The notes: a model not told the origin generated them from the letters alone. A stretch of DNA of 64,000 nucleotides from Prorocentrum cordatum (GCA_963575745.1 CAUYUJ010016354.1:1-64000); one strand, 5' to 3'. Shown: positions 33,600 to 44,676, numbered from the stretch's first letter. Numbers and translations are program-made.

Positions 33600-34135
33600 C
33601 ACTTGGGAATGAGCGACCGTCCTATTCAAGGAACCGGCGGCCCTGTCTTCTGAGTCCACGGCCTGCAAATTGCCTGACAGTGAAAGTCGGGGGGATACAG
33701 CTGCAAGCACCGGTCGAGTCCCCTGGGCCACCCTGCGGGAGGGCCGCGATGAACTAACTGCCAATGGATAAACCACTCGTGCAGTAGATAGAACTCGAAG
33801 GCGACGCCCGTCGTGGGAAGCGAATCGTCGACGTCGTCGGCGCACAACGCGGGCAACTTATCCGTCTCAGGGGACGGGGGCACAAAGTCGCGAGCGTCAA
33901 CCGAGGTAACAGGGGCGGACCTGCCGGGGGATCCTCGGTGAGCTGCCAAATGATGAAACACTTGTCAGGAATACGCTCACCCCAGGTCCGGTCTCAGGTG
34001 GTGCCGAAGCGGGGAGGCGTGCAGGTCTGCACCTTGCCGTAGCCCAGCACCTGGAACGCCGCGAACCAAACCATGTCCTCGCGGGCGATCCGCGCCCCGT
34101 CGCGGGGGCTGGAGGATCCCGTTCCTGCGGAGTCA
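33600..34135 (-). CDS. Putative coding fragments, unknown
   Basis: Not recognised. The minus strand reads IAREDMVWFAAFQVLGYGKV then QTCTPPRFGTT and a stop (34100-34000). Next come ERIPDKCFIIWQLTEDPPA (about 33985-33925), and in another frame ETDKLPALCADDVDDSLP and VAFEFYLLHEWFIHWQLVHR (33880-33740). The stop and frame change mean either small introns or a decayed gene. No start or end can be fixed. Confidence 0.3.
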
Positions 34136-34356
34136 GAGTGTCGCTGACCATCGCTGTCCAGATCACTCCTTGGCAGCCACTGCCGTCAGTATGCTCCTCG
34201 GGGCCCTGCCCGTGAGCCTTCAAGATGCCCATTGATGTCCAAGTCGTTCCACGGCATCAGACTCGGTAAGGGGGCGCAGCCAAGGGCCGCAGTAACAGGT
34301 GGATCTGGATGGGTAGGGGGAGTCCAAGCGGCACTGAGCGCCGCATCAGCACAGAA

Positions 34357-35690
34357 GGAGGAGGAGAAGGAGGGGAGACGCAGCCGAGAGCCGCACAAAC
34401 CGGTGAATTGGAGGAGGAGAAGGAAGAGGCAGCACCAATGTCGATGCTGTGTGGTTGGAGTCACCTCTGTGATCCCTCCACCGCTCCCTGTGGAGGGTCT
34501 TCAGTGACCGCGGGGGGAACAACACGCGAGTCCTCTGGTGGGGGACTGCCCTGTCACTTTCCAAGAGCAGCACAGCCTGGATAATGTACGCGTCGGAGTC
34601 ACCTCTGTGATCCCTCCACCGCACCCTGTGGAGGGTCTTCAGTGACCGCAGGGGGGGGAACGTCAGTCCAGTGACGGAGTCACCTCTGTGATCCCTCCAC
34701 CGCTCCCTGTGGAGGGTCTTCAGTGCCCGCGGGGGGGGAACAACACGCAAGTACACTGGCGGCGGACAGTGCTCCTGGACCTCCACTCCACAGGCCTCTG
34801 CCTTCCTGGTTGTTGCTCACACGCCCCAGTCAATCAAAGAAACCACGCACAGATAATGCTGCAAAGCGAGCCGAAGCGGCGGCCCCAGCGACGCGCAAAG
34901 GGGGGCGATCGGGCAGCGCGTACAGCACCGGGGGGCGGGGGGCCAGGAGAAGCTCGGGACGCAGACGTCCGGGGATCTGGCACCGAGCACTGGCCGCGCG
35001 AGCGACCGCAGCCGACGTCACCGCACACGAGCCCCTGCGACACGCAGCCTGGGGTGCATGTCGGGGTCGGGTTCGGCGTCGCCGTCGGCTCCGTCGTCGG
35101 CGCAGCGTCGCAGTCGACGCCGGGTCAGGCGTCGCAATCGGCTCCGACGTCGGCTCTGGCGTCGCAGTCGGAGTCGGATTAGGCGTCGCTCAGTCGCAAA
35201 ACCACAACTGCCACACTGACCGTGCAGTACCCCGGCGACGCGCGCTGGCCGCACGAGTCACCGCAGCCGTCGTCTCCGAGGCGAGCCCCTGCGACACGCA
35301 GACTGAGCCTGTCGGAGACGGACGGGGCGTCGCCGTCGGCACCGTCGTCGGCGCTGGCGCCCCAGTCGAAGCCGGATCAGGCGTCGCAGACGGCTCCGTC
35401 GTCGACGTTGGCGTCGCAGGAGGGGGAGATAAGGCGCCGCCGTCGGCACCGTCGCCGGCGTGCGGCCGCAGCGGGGGCCGGCTCAGGCAATGCATGCTGC
35501 GCTGACCCAGGGGGGAGGGGGGAGGAAGGGAGGCGCAGCCGAGAGCCGCGCAAACTGGTGAATTGGAGGAGGAGAATGAGGCGGCCCACAGTGACGGTGC
35601 TGACCGGACTGGGTCTCATCTGTTGGATCCTTCCACCGCTCCCTGCGGAGGATCTTCAATCACCGCGGGGGGGGGCCTGCTCGCCTGTCC
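34357..35690. repeat. Nested duplications: 80-bp tandem units inside a larger duplication
   Basis: GTGATCCCTCCACCGCTCCC + GTGGAGGGTCTTCAGTG + CCGCGGGGGG recurs at about 34470, 34600, 34688 and 35625. 34357-34520 (GCAGCCGAGAGCCGC.CAAA, GGTGAATTGGAGGAGGAGAA) is duplicated at 35518-35672. Between these, 34975-35210 and 35215-35450 are a second pair (GAGCCCCTGCGACACGCAG, then GGCGTCGCCGTCGGC). No persistent coding frame, though a Gly/Val/Ser-rich plus frame crosses it. Confidence 0.6.
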
Positions 35691-35911
35691 CCCGGCGGGG
35701 GGTCTGCGCTGCAGCCTTCCCTGGGTTCCGCGCGCCTTTCTCCAGGCGCATCCCCCACCGCCGTCTCACACCCTCACAGCGTGTTTCCTCCGATGGAAGA
35801 GCACGGCACGTCCGGCGACAGCCCGACAGAACCCAGAGGGAGGATGTAAGAGAAACCCAATCGCGCTGATGAGTACGGTGTACAACTCGTAGTCAACAGA
35901 GAAGGTGGATC

Positions 35912-37541
35912 TCAGAGAAGAAGATCAATCTGTCCACGGTATAGCCACACGCGCAGCGCGCAGACAGAGGAGAAGAAGAACTGATGCCGACGGTAAAGCC
36001 ACACACGCAGCACGTAGACAACAGCCAAGATGAAGAGGTAGAAGTTCAGAACGAGACAGAAGTCGGGGCTACTGGGGGCGACGGCCCACCATCGTGTTTT
36101 GCGCTCCCTGGGGGCCTGGTGGTTCGGGTGGCCCTTCGCCGCGTGGTGATCCCTGTTCACTCCGCCGCTCCGACCCCGATTCAGCTGCCACGGCCGAGTC
36201 CAGTCGACGTCGAGGTCCAGCGCGTCGCTACGGACCCGTGCGTCGCACTTGTGGTTGCGGAAGGACTCCAGGAAGCGGTGGCAAGTTTGCGGGTCGTGCC
36301 GAAGCGGGTCGAGCGCGCCCTTGCTGCCGGGCACGCGCCGCTGCTTGGCGAAGGCGCGCCAGGTGCCCGTGAACATCGGCCCCAATGTGACTTGGAGTCG
36401 GCGCATCGTCTCGCCGGGTGTCTCCCCGGGGAGACCCCACTGGATGTTGTTGATTCCTGTTTTGTACAGTTGATGTCCAGCGTCGGGGTCTTTGGGCTCT
36501 GGCCGTTGACGCGGGTCGGGCCTCTGGTGCCGCCGAGTATCCTGGTCGCAAGCCTCCGCCGCACGGGCCTCGTTGTCCTGGCTGGGGGGGTCGAGATCTG
36601 CTCGCGACAGCTCCGGCTGCCCGACTGGCGGGGTTTGGCGGGGAGGGCAGGCCGCGCGGTTGGCCGCCAGGCTGGGGTCGGGTCGCGTCGGGCGGCCGGG
36701 GCAGACGCAGCCTTGTGGCACGTGGGGGGGGGGCCCTTTTCGCTGGCGTTCGCCCCTGGGCCTGCGTCCGCCGTCGCTCCCAAGTGCGCCCTCTTTGGGC
36801 AGCGCAGGACTCACTCCGGCCTCTGGGGCGCCACTGGCTGTGCCGGGGGGGCGCCTGGGGTTCGCCGTCCATAAGAAGCTCGCTGACGGGGGGGGGGGGG
36901 CGAATAAGCGCGAAGAGGTTTCTCTCGACGAGCCAGCGGACGGCTTCGCTGTCCTGAGTCTGGGCGGTTGCTACCTGGCCCCCCAGCAGGGTGCGTGGCT
37001 CTCCCAGAGGACTGCTGACGGACTGATTGTCCTGAGGGGGGTACTCCGCGGCTTCCGCGGCCTCCGCGGATTCCGCGGTGACTTCCCGCTCCTTCCCTCT
37101 GTCCTGCTGGTGCAGCTGAAGGGGGGTGTCGTTAGTGTGAGCTGTGCGCTGGTCACCGCAGGCTGCCTCGTCTCGGTTCCCCGCTGGGACGTCATCTTCT
37201 GACCGCGATGCGGGGGGTGGTATCGTGACCTCTGCCTCCGCCACTTCTCGATTCCCCTCTGGGACGTCATCGTCTGTCGACGAAACGGGGGGTGGCACGT
37301 TGCCGCTGCTGCCGCTGCTATGTTCCGATATGTCACTGTGCGTGGCAGGATCCTCAGGATGGTCGTCTGTCGTCGTCACGGGGCGTTGAAATTGTCCGTG
37401 CTCAGGGCGGCCGTCGGGGGCTGGGCTGGGGCTCGAGACGCCGCGATTTCCATCTGGCCTAACGGGCCCCATTTCACTTCTGGGATGCGATAATATCGAA
37501 ACCGCGCTCCCTCCTGGCGTAACGTGCCCCATTTCAGTCAT
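35912..37541 (-). CDS. Hypothetical acidic repeat protein with C-terminal membrane segment (one frameshift)
   Basis: Not recognised. The N-terminal half is polar with loose repeats (TDDLPEDPAMTEMGHVTPGG, TDDDVPEGNREVAEAEV, SEDDVPAGNRDEA), then an Ala/Glu run and SEAVRWLVERNLFALI. Near 36845-36900 the frame must shift by one base inside a C7 or C13 run, the sort of place where a sequencing error or slippage is likely. It continues through a Pro-rich linker to a compact part (NNIQWGLPGETPGETMRRLQ, TWRAFAKQRRVPGSKGAL, CHRFLESFRNHKCDARVRSD) and a hydrophobic helix (FCLVLNFYLFILAVVYVLRV). VYVLRVWLYRR and VCALRVWLYRG are an 11-residue duplication next to the stop. The ATG at 37541 is the first plausible start; the frame is open further upstream into LHC remnants. 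Lies just downstream of those remnants on the same strand. Confidence 0.5.
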
Positions 37542-37599
37542 GGCAGGATCCTCTGGAAGGTCGTCAGTCGTCCTGGTCACCAGGGCTGGAGCCGCCTCG

Positions 37600-38850
37600 A
37601 AATTCTGGGTTCCTGGCCCCGTGACGGGGGGAGTAAAGGGAGGAGGAGGGCCGCCCTCCAAATCCTGGAAGAGCAGAGCATGCCGATGACCGCAGTAAAT
37701 GCCAGACGACAGTAGGCAGTCCTGGCCGCCAACTGCGACCGCCTGGCCGCGGCGACGCTGGCCGTCAGCGTCTTCCAGTCGAAGTCGCCCGCCGAGACAT
37801 CGGTGCCAGCAGACTGGTCCTGGAACAGCTCGCGAAGCGTACAGTAGGCCACGATGTGCCCCAAGCCTGCCGCGGGGACTTCGGAGATGGCGCTGAGGTT
37901 CGCCATCATGGCCAGGCGGCCGCTCGCGATCTCGGCATTCAACCTGCGTTGCCTGACCGTGGCGTCGGTGATGTAGAGACCGATAGGCCTTCATCCGAGC
38001 TCGTCAGGCTTCCTGTCAGGGTCCGAGTTGTACCCGAACGGGCCCGATTCGCAGTAGAGGCGGCGCGCCGCGATCTGCAGCCATCCGGGTCCTGGCACCT
38101 TGGAGAGGGCAGCCAGCCCGTTCGGGATGTCCTCGAACTTCACCTCAAGAGACGGGGCAGGAGACTTGCCAGCAACCTCTGGCGTGATGTACCCCTTCGT
38201 GGCGAGCATGCTCACGCGCCCATCCTTGCTCTCTGTCTCGCGGCGCCTCTTGAGGGCCGCGGCGTCACCGACCTTCGTGAAGCCTGCGGGGTCCCAGAAG
38301 CCCACTGGCGCCTGCACGCACAGCACGCACTCGAAGGCGCGCAGCGGGGAGTCCGTGTACAGCGCCCAGTCGCCCCACACGCTGCCCGAGAGGCCGTGCT
38401 GGTAGGACATCCCGATGATCGCCATTATCGCCAGCCTTCCGTTCGCGGTCTCGGCGTTCAACTTGCGGGACTTGGTCTCGCCGGCCGGCAGGGTGCTGCC
38501 GTTGGGCACGCCCAGGACGCCGCCTTGCACGTAGTCGCCGAGAGCCCACGAGGGGTCGTTCCGAAGCCCACCAGCGCCTGCACGCACAGCACGCTCTCGA
38601 AGGCGCGCAGCGGGGAGTCCGTGTACAGCGCCCAGTTGCCCCAGGCGCTGCTCGTGATGCCGCCCTGGAAGAACATCCCGCTGATCGCCATCCTGGCCGG
38701 GCAGCCGTTCGCGATCTCGGCATTCAGACTCGAACTTCACCCCGAGAGACGGGGGGACCTCGCCAGGAAACTTGTCAGCGGCCTCGGGCGTGATGTAGCC
38801 CATCGTGGCGAGCATGCTCACGCGCCCATGCTGGATCTCGGCGGCGGCGG
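37600..38850 (-). pseudogene. Chlorophyll a-c (LHC) polyprotein remnant, scrambled
   Basis: LHC segments on the minus strand in three frames. (1) EIQHGRVSMLATMGYITPEA then LGVKFE (38840-38730). (2) NAEIANGCPARMAISGMFFQ, SAWGNWALYTDSPLRAFES (38724-38560). (3) NAETANGRLAIMAIIGM, VWGDWALYTDSPLRAFE, QAPVGFWDPAGFTKVGD, KDGRVSMLATKGYITPEVAG, EDIPNGLAALSKVPGPGWLQ and a stop (38465-37991). (4) NAEIASGRLAMMA fused to ISEVPAAGLGHIVAYCTLRE, FQDQSAGTDVSAGDFDWKTL (37960-37640). Functional LHCs bind chlorophyll through E..(N/H).R in helices A and C; several are kept, but the segments are out of order and out of frame. 38311-38370 and 38577-38636 are near-identical. Spliced-leader relics lie upstream at 39439-39472. 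Confidence 0.85.
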
Positions 38851-39330
38851 CGGCGGCGGCAGCGGCGGGCGCCGCGGCGGGGTCCGGCGGTACCCGCGGC
38901 CGCTGCCAGCCAGCCGCCGCCCCCGGCGACACGATCAGCGGCCGCCGCCAGCGGCCCGCTGGCGGCGGCGACGGCGGCGGCGGCAGCCGCGTCGGCCGCG
39001 GCGGGCGCACTGGCGGCCGCGGCGGCGCCCGCGGCCGCGGCGGCCCCAGCGGCGGCCGCCGCGCCCGCGGCGGCCGCGGCCGCCGCGGCCGGCCCCAGCG
39101 CAGCAGCACGCGCCACAGCGCCGGCGGCCGCGGCGGCCTCGCCGCGGCAGGCCGCCGCGACGGCCGCGGCGGCCGCGGCGGCGGCGGCGGCCGCGGCGGC
39201 GGCGGCGCCGGTCACGCCGAGGCCGACAGGGGCCCCGCAGGGCCGCGGGGGCGGCAGGCCGGCCGGCCGCGGCGGCGGCGCAGCCGGCAGCGGCGCGCCG
39301 CTGCCGCCGCCGCCGTGCCGAGCGCGATTC
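38838..39330. repeat. GCGGCCGCGGCGG-rich low-complexity tract
   Basis: About 490 bp of GCG/GCC/CGG words. The minus strand reads as a mostly poly-alanine stretch in one frame, directly in front of the first LHC segment; other frames are poly-Arg or poly-Gly/Pro. Confidence 0.8.
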
Positions 39331-39438
39331 CATGGCCGTGCGAGCGGGGGCGCGGAGGGGGGCGATCCCCCTCCACGCCCCCGCGGGCGGGATGCCGAGG
39401 ACCGAGGGGCGGGAGGCCCGGCCAGCCGCTGAGGCCCG

Positions 39439-39472
39439 CTTGAGCCAGAGCGGCTTGAGCCAGAGGCTACGG
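39439..39472 (-). other. Two tandem spliced-leader relics upstream of the LHC remnant
   Basis: On the minus strand 39472-39454 reads CCGTAGCCTCTGGCTCAAG, which is the dinoflagellate spliced leader with two bases lost and one changed. It is followed at 39453-39439 by CCGCTCTGGCTCAAG, a shortened second copy. Tandem SL relics mark genes re-inserted from trans-spliced mRNA (established for dinoflagellates). Confidence 0.75.
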
Positions 39473-39479
39473 ACGCTGG

Positions 39480-40689
39480 TGGGGCTACGCAAAGCGTGAA
39501 GAATAGCGCACCCATACTCTTCGTTCGGACTGTGCGGGGTCTCAATGCGCACGTCTGGGCTTGAACGCCCCCTGCCTGCAATCTGATATACTATTGGTGC
39601 GTAATTGCGCACGCGCGCACAAGTGTGATGGGGAGTCCATCCTGGCGAAAGAACTCCTCCGCCTCCCCCCTTCCCTGGGGCTTGTTGGTTGGTTGGGACG
39701 CGGTCGAACAACGTGTGAACTGCTTCTGACTCCTGACTACGGCTCTCAGGAAACAACCCAACTGCCGCCTTTGCAGATTTCAAGGGGCAAAGGAGCGGGG
39801 CGGGGACGGAGACAAGAGGGAAGAGGGGGATGGGACTCCTCCCATCGCCGCGCCACGCCTCCGACTTTGCTCCTGGCCAGGGGGCGGGCTGCGCGGAGGC
39901 TCGCACCGCCAATGTCGAACCCATTGACAAATCGGAGCCCAAAACGGAATCCGAAGTCGAATCGAATCGGAATCGGAAGCCCTCGACATCGAATCGAATC
40001 GAATCGGAGGAATCGAATCAAATCGGAGGAATCGAAACGAGCCCTGGACGGTGCGCAAAGGTGCTCGCGGCAATGTGGGCGGCTAAGGCGGCGGCGTTGC
40101 CGCGCCCGAAGTGCCTCCGGCAGGGGGGGAGGGGAGGGGGCCGCGTCGCTGGCGGCAATGAGGCCACAGGGAGGCGAGAGACGGGGAGTGGGTCCTCGAG
40201 GAACAGCAGGAGTAAAAGAGAATATGTCGACCCCTATCCCAGACTTCGCGGGGCTTTCGAATGAACCAAACATACCGTACCGACCCTGGAATATACAATG
40301 GAGGGGCATCCGTCCTCGATCGGGGTGCGTCCGAATCGCCCCCCCTGGGGTGTATCCCAAGGTTTCCCCGTTTTCTGAGCGGCCAAATTTTGCGGACAGA
40401 ACTCGGGGTTGGGGGAGAGACATCGCCCGCGAAGGACGGGGGACGGGGATGAAGAAGAACAGGGGGTAATTCGCAACTGGTGAGCACCCACGTTAGCGAA
40501 CGAGTTTGGCTATCGAGGCGCCAGGATTATCCGCCCTTGTGTCTGCACCATTTGGGCGCATTAGAGTGCATGTGGGCTGCCTGGTACTTAAGTGAATCAC
40601 CAAGGGCCCCCCTCCCGCTTCACGCAGATCTGTATGCCCCCCCCCTCCCGAGGGTTCCTAGGTGGCCCGACGTCTTCCCGAGGCTCTGC
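39480..40689. other. No gene supported; GAATCG repeat at 39930-40045
   Basis: 39930-40045 holds GAATCGAATCGGAATCGGAA-type sequence of the family seen at 3.6 kb. 40200-40460 has an odd open minus frame (LGYTPGGAIRTHP, CIFQGRYGMFGS) that I do not recognise. Confidence 0.4.
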
Positions 40690-41190
40690 TAACCACTCCA
40701 AGGCTTCCGAGACGGCCAAGGAAGGCCACCAAGGCCGGCAAACGGCTCTAACATTGCCTCAATAAGCACCCAGCAGACCCCAAGAACACACCAAGAGGCG
40801 CCGAGGGGGGCTCAAGAGACTTCGGATGCTTCCCGGGGGGGGCCACCATAACTCAAACACTTGGTGGGTTTCTTCGGTATTTGAAACACTTGGTTTTCAG
40901 CGCATCTCGGCCAGAGAAGGTTTCAGGAAAACCTCGGAGGAGCCACATGGAGCCCAGAAGAGCCCATGAGAGTCCCCAGACAGCCCAGGACCGCCCTGAG
41001 GCCACACGACGGCCCAAGATAATCCCAAGACCCGCACACGTGAGACCTACGAGGCCCCACAAGGCTCCGACGACGGCCCGTCCGAGACTGCCAAGACGGC
41101 CAAGGGGGGCCCCAGACGGTCCAAACAGGCCACAAGACGGCCCATGAGGGCCCCCAGGCGGCCCAAAAGGGCCAGAAGAAAGGCCCCGGG
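40690..41190. repeat. CAAGACGGC/CCAAGATGG degenerate tandem repeat
   Basis: GACGGCCAAGGAAGGCC, CCCAGACGGTCC and GCCCAAGATAATCCCAAG words about 10-12 bp apart; ends shortly before the spliced-leader relics at 41.4 kb. Confidence 0.55.
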
Positions 41191-41417
41191 ATGCCCCAAC
41201 ACGGGCAGACGCGAGAGGTGTCACATGTTACGGCCGCCTGAGCGGTGCTAGGAGCTTCACAACACAGAGTGCTGCGCTGGAACGGTTGCGGAACTTGCCG
41301 CAGGCAGCTGGGTATCTGCAGATCGTGCACACTGCAATCCACAGGATTCGCCACAGCATGCGGGACCGAGCCGACAGAGGAAGGAGGAGGAGAGGGAGAA
41401 GGAGGAGGGGGAACGTC

Positions 41418-41491
41418 TACTGTAGCCATTTTGGCTCAAGGCCGTCGCCATTCTGGCTCAAGCCATTTTTGCTCAAGTTGCCATTGCTCGA
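41418..41491 (+). other. Three to four tandem spliced-leader relics
   Basis: 41419-41438 reads TGTAGCCATTTTGGCTCAAG, differing from the dinoflagellate leader at one base. 41440-41460 is a second copy (CCGTCGCCATTCTGGCTCAA then G, two changes). 41461-41475 is CCATTTTTGCTCAAG and 41476-41491 TTGCCATTGCTCGAAG, progressively eroded. They stand directly in front of the LINE ORF1 region, so that LINE copy came from an mRNA that was trans-spliced, reverse-transcribed and re-inserted repeatedly. Confidence 0.88.
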
Positions 41492-43116
41492 AGCAACTGG
41501 CCAGGAACAACTTTTCGAGATCTTCGGGTCACTCGGCTCCCGGTGGCCGCGCCCCGCGCGTCTTCTTTCAGAGAGCGCCTGAGGGAACACCAGCCTCGTT
41601 TGCCAATCCACGCAGGCGAGTGTCGAACAGTGATGGCAGGAAGGCGCCAACAATTTTGCCAAGCCCGAAGGAGCCAATGTGGGGTTGCGCGTGTGGGAGG
41701 ACCAGCAATTCAGCATGCAATGTCAGGTGCGCATGTGGGGCCGGCGCTGTGCGAAGTATCGTCAATCGTGCCCGTGCGAACGAAAATCTATGTCAAGAGC
41801 CAAAACCTGGGTCATCTCCGCAGCCAGTGGTGACTTGGGCTAAGCAGCTTGAAAGTACAGACAACTCGGTCGCCCAACTTACCTCAGCCGTCAACGCCGC
41901 GCTCAAGGGGCGGCTCCACGAAAGGGGGGGCAGAAGGGCCAATCCAGCCATGGCAGCGGCTCGCAGCGGACCCAGGCGGATGGTGCCGAGGGCACTGCGG
42001 GAACGCTGCGCGATCGGATCGCCACGTTCGCAAGATTGGTGCAAGAGCTGGACTGGACCCAGAAATCAACAAGGATGAGATCGAGAGCCTGCGTGCAGAG
42101 CAGGCGGCAATCCAGCGAGAACTGCTGAGTACCAGGCCGTCCCTCACGCAACACACCAATATCGGCCCTTGAAATGGCGCTTCTGGAGGCGAATCAAGCC
42201 GGCCTGGCGAAGCGCCTTGAGGTCCGGCGGAAACGCATCGCCGACGCGCAGGCCCTGGACACGCAGCTGCAGGAACAGGTGGATGCACTCGCAAAGGAGA
42301 TGGAGAGTACGCAGAAGAAGCTCGTCAGCACCGTGCCTGGTTCAGTCTCAGGAGCTGTCTGGTCAGTCGACATGCTCGGCGAGGAGGCGCTGGGACAAGA
42401 ACCACAAGTCAAATCCATGCTCGAAATCGGAGGCTTGAAGACGTTCCTGGGACTACTTCAGGCAGCGGGGGCTGCACTACCGGGCAAGGCCTCTGGGCTT
42501 GCTGGTGTGAGTACTCCTGCTGGCGATGGCGGTGCCGGTAGTGCCAGCGAACAGCCTATGTGCCAGCATACCTTGACGAAGTCGAAACGCTCTGCAAATT
42601 ATGCTAGAGGGAGAAGCGGACCTTCCAGGAAAAGGTCAAGGGATTCAAACTCAAGTGCCAGAAACATGGGGTGTGCCTCGTTCCAGGAGGTGGACATCAA
42701 GTACGCGGTTCTGGGCATCGGTTGCTCCGACACGGCTGCGGACGCGGGTGGGCCCTGAGAAGGCTGAGACGGCGTCGCAAGCGAAACCCGCTCCTGGGCA
42801 TGCGCCCCCAGAAATGAGGGACCCTGCGACGCCGAACCGCTGGAGGGAAGCCCGAGAATAACCACAATTGGTGGGGTGGGCATTTCCAATGTGGAGGTGG
42901 GCCTCAACGTTTTCAAAGACGAGGGCCATGCTGGTGGTGCATGCGCTGACATCTAGCCGTCAGGAGACATTTCACGAGGAGAAACAAACACCCAAGCATG
43001 CTCGTGGCAATGCGGGCAGCCGACTGGATAATTAGACATTTCTCAAATGTGACGAGGCTTGGGAATTCAGGTGTTCCGATGTCGCCGTCAAGTTTCGGAA
43101 CAAGTCCATTCTTAGG

Positions 43117-43272
43117 TCGGGCGTGTCCTCCCACAGGCGGAATTTGGACGACACATATAAAAGGACCAAACACGTTTCCAGAAAGGTGGTCTAACAATAA
43201 TAAAAAATCGTCCCCATATGGTCTGTTGGACAATGTTTGAAGATTCCTCCTGTAGAGGGACATGCCCGACTT
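43117..43272. mobile_element. Family C TIR element, copy 2, flanked by direct repeats
   Basis: TIRs GGTCGGGCGTGTCCTCCCAC and CTGTAGAGGGACATGCCCGA pair over about 28 bp. The direct repeat AAGTCCATTC stands at 43102-43111 and again at 43273-43282, with TTA next to both ends. The interior shares GACAATGTTTGAAGATTCC with 28258-28412. Interrupts the decayed LINE. Confidence 0.75.
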
Positions 43273-44676
43273 AAGTCCATTCCTGCGAAGGCTGAGACAG
43301 CGACGCACACGAAACCCACGAACGAATGACCCTGTAAAGCTGGAATCGTTGGAGGACGGTGGGCCGAGAACGCGTACGCATGGTGGGTGGGTCTCTCCAA
43401 TGGTTGAGATAAGCTCCAGGCTGGCAGGCCGACCCGTTTGCCTCCCAAACGAGCTGGGTCAGGCGGATGGGGGCAACCCTCAGGCACACTTGCTCAATTC
43501 AGCAAGGATGCCACAGACGCAAGGGTGATGGAGAGTCTGAACACATCGCTGTGTGTTTCGCAAGCTCGCAAGCAACACGAGCCGCGGGGGATCCAAAGGA
43601 TGCGTATTTTGGCTGTTGCTGTTTGTTTGTGTTTGTTTACGGCGATCGAAAGAGACGCAGGGGACAGGAAAACGGGCCCATGGGCATGAGACAATTTGTT
43701 GAGGACCGCTCGGGAAGGAAACAACTCACCCAGGCGACCACTCGGCTCAAGAAGTTTGGTTGTGTTGGTGCATCGGTCCCAACAGCTCCTGCTGCGAACG
43801 AAGGAAGCCAAGGTTACGGAAAGGACTTGCTACAAGCGAGGAAGGGGCTCATGAGCTGGTCCACCGCAACCAATCAGAAACGTGTGCATCAAATACCCGG
43901 GCATGTTGGTGACCAGACTCGATGGACGGGACAGGCTGTGCGTTTCGAAGGTGAAGGTGACACTGTGTTCATTGCAGCTTCATTGCAACTATATACGCGC
44001 CAAGCTGACTGCAATCCAGCCATGGCAGAGGAGACCGCAAGCTTAGTTCAAACGCGTGACAAGCCAATTCGTGGTGGGGGACTGGAACGTGACATTGGGC
44101 GAAATCGGACCAACCCAACGGGACACTGATTTAAGAGGAGCATGGGTGGCCCCAGGATACCATCCAAACTAAGCTGGGCTCATCGACTACATGATGGTTC
44201 CCAGGGCCTGAGGCCTGCTGTCCCGATGGACTGGGACATGTAAGGACCATGGGCCAAACCACGCGTAGGCAGCAACGCGACGCTCAACAACACAGCGCCC
44301 GGGCTCTAACATCGCATTCCGTTGGCACCTCCTGTTGTAGTTGTGTGCATGAGGCCCTGGTCTACCATGGGAAACGCACGTGACAGGTGAAAGAGGAGAT
44401 GTTGAACATCGCATGGTCGACCCTCAGCGGGAGGGGCCCAACGAATCTCAGAGAGAGCTTGCATGCACCTATATGGAATCCGCCATGGCTGCGGAGACAA
44501 CATCCTCATCGAGCGTGACGTACTACTGGGCAAACGCAGAGCTGCGACACATCGCAGGAACTCCGTCGAGACGAAGATCGTCAGGATCGTGGAGCCGAGA
44601 CCGCCGGGATGGTTTAGGGGTGCCAAAGGCATTGCAAGGTGGTGCGCGCTCGAGGCCAGATACAAGGATACCGGCA

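Larger units (their letters stand above)
41418..44330 (+). pseudogene. Decayed non-LTR retrotransposon: ORF1 (zinc ribbon, coiled coil) and endonuclease
   Basis: After the SL relics come a CACGRTSNSACNVRCACG zinc-ribbon motif (about 41680-41735) and QLESTDNSVAQLTSAVNAAL. A coiled coil follows, INKDEIESLRAEQAAIQREL then LAKRLEVRRKRIADAQ and QLQEQVDALAKEMESTQKKL (42070-42320), split by a stop at 42170. After a low-identity linker, the endonuclease part reads ARKGLMSWSTATNQ, TRWTGQAVRFEGEGDTVFIA, SLQLYTRQADCNPAMAEE (43840-44030), then in a shifted frame FVVGDWNVTLGEI, carrying the GDWN metal-binding motif, and LIDYMMV (44065-44200). Stops and shifts make it inactive and RT is absent. Two later elements are inserted at 43117-43272 and 44677-44839. 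Confidence 0.8.

Noticed and set aside
37856-39499. 547-codon plus-strand frame
   Set aside because: Antisense shadow of the LHC remnant and the alanine-coding GC tract.
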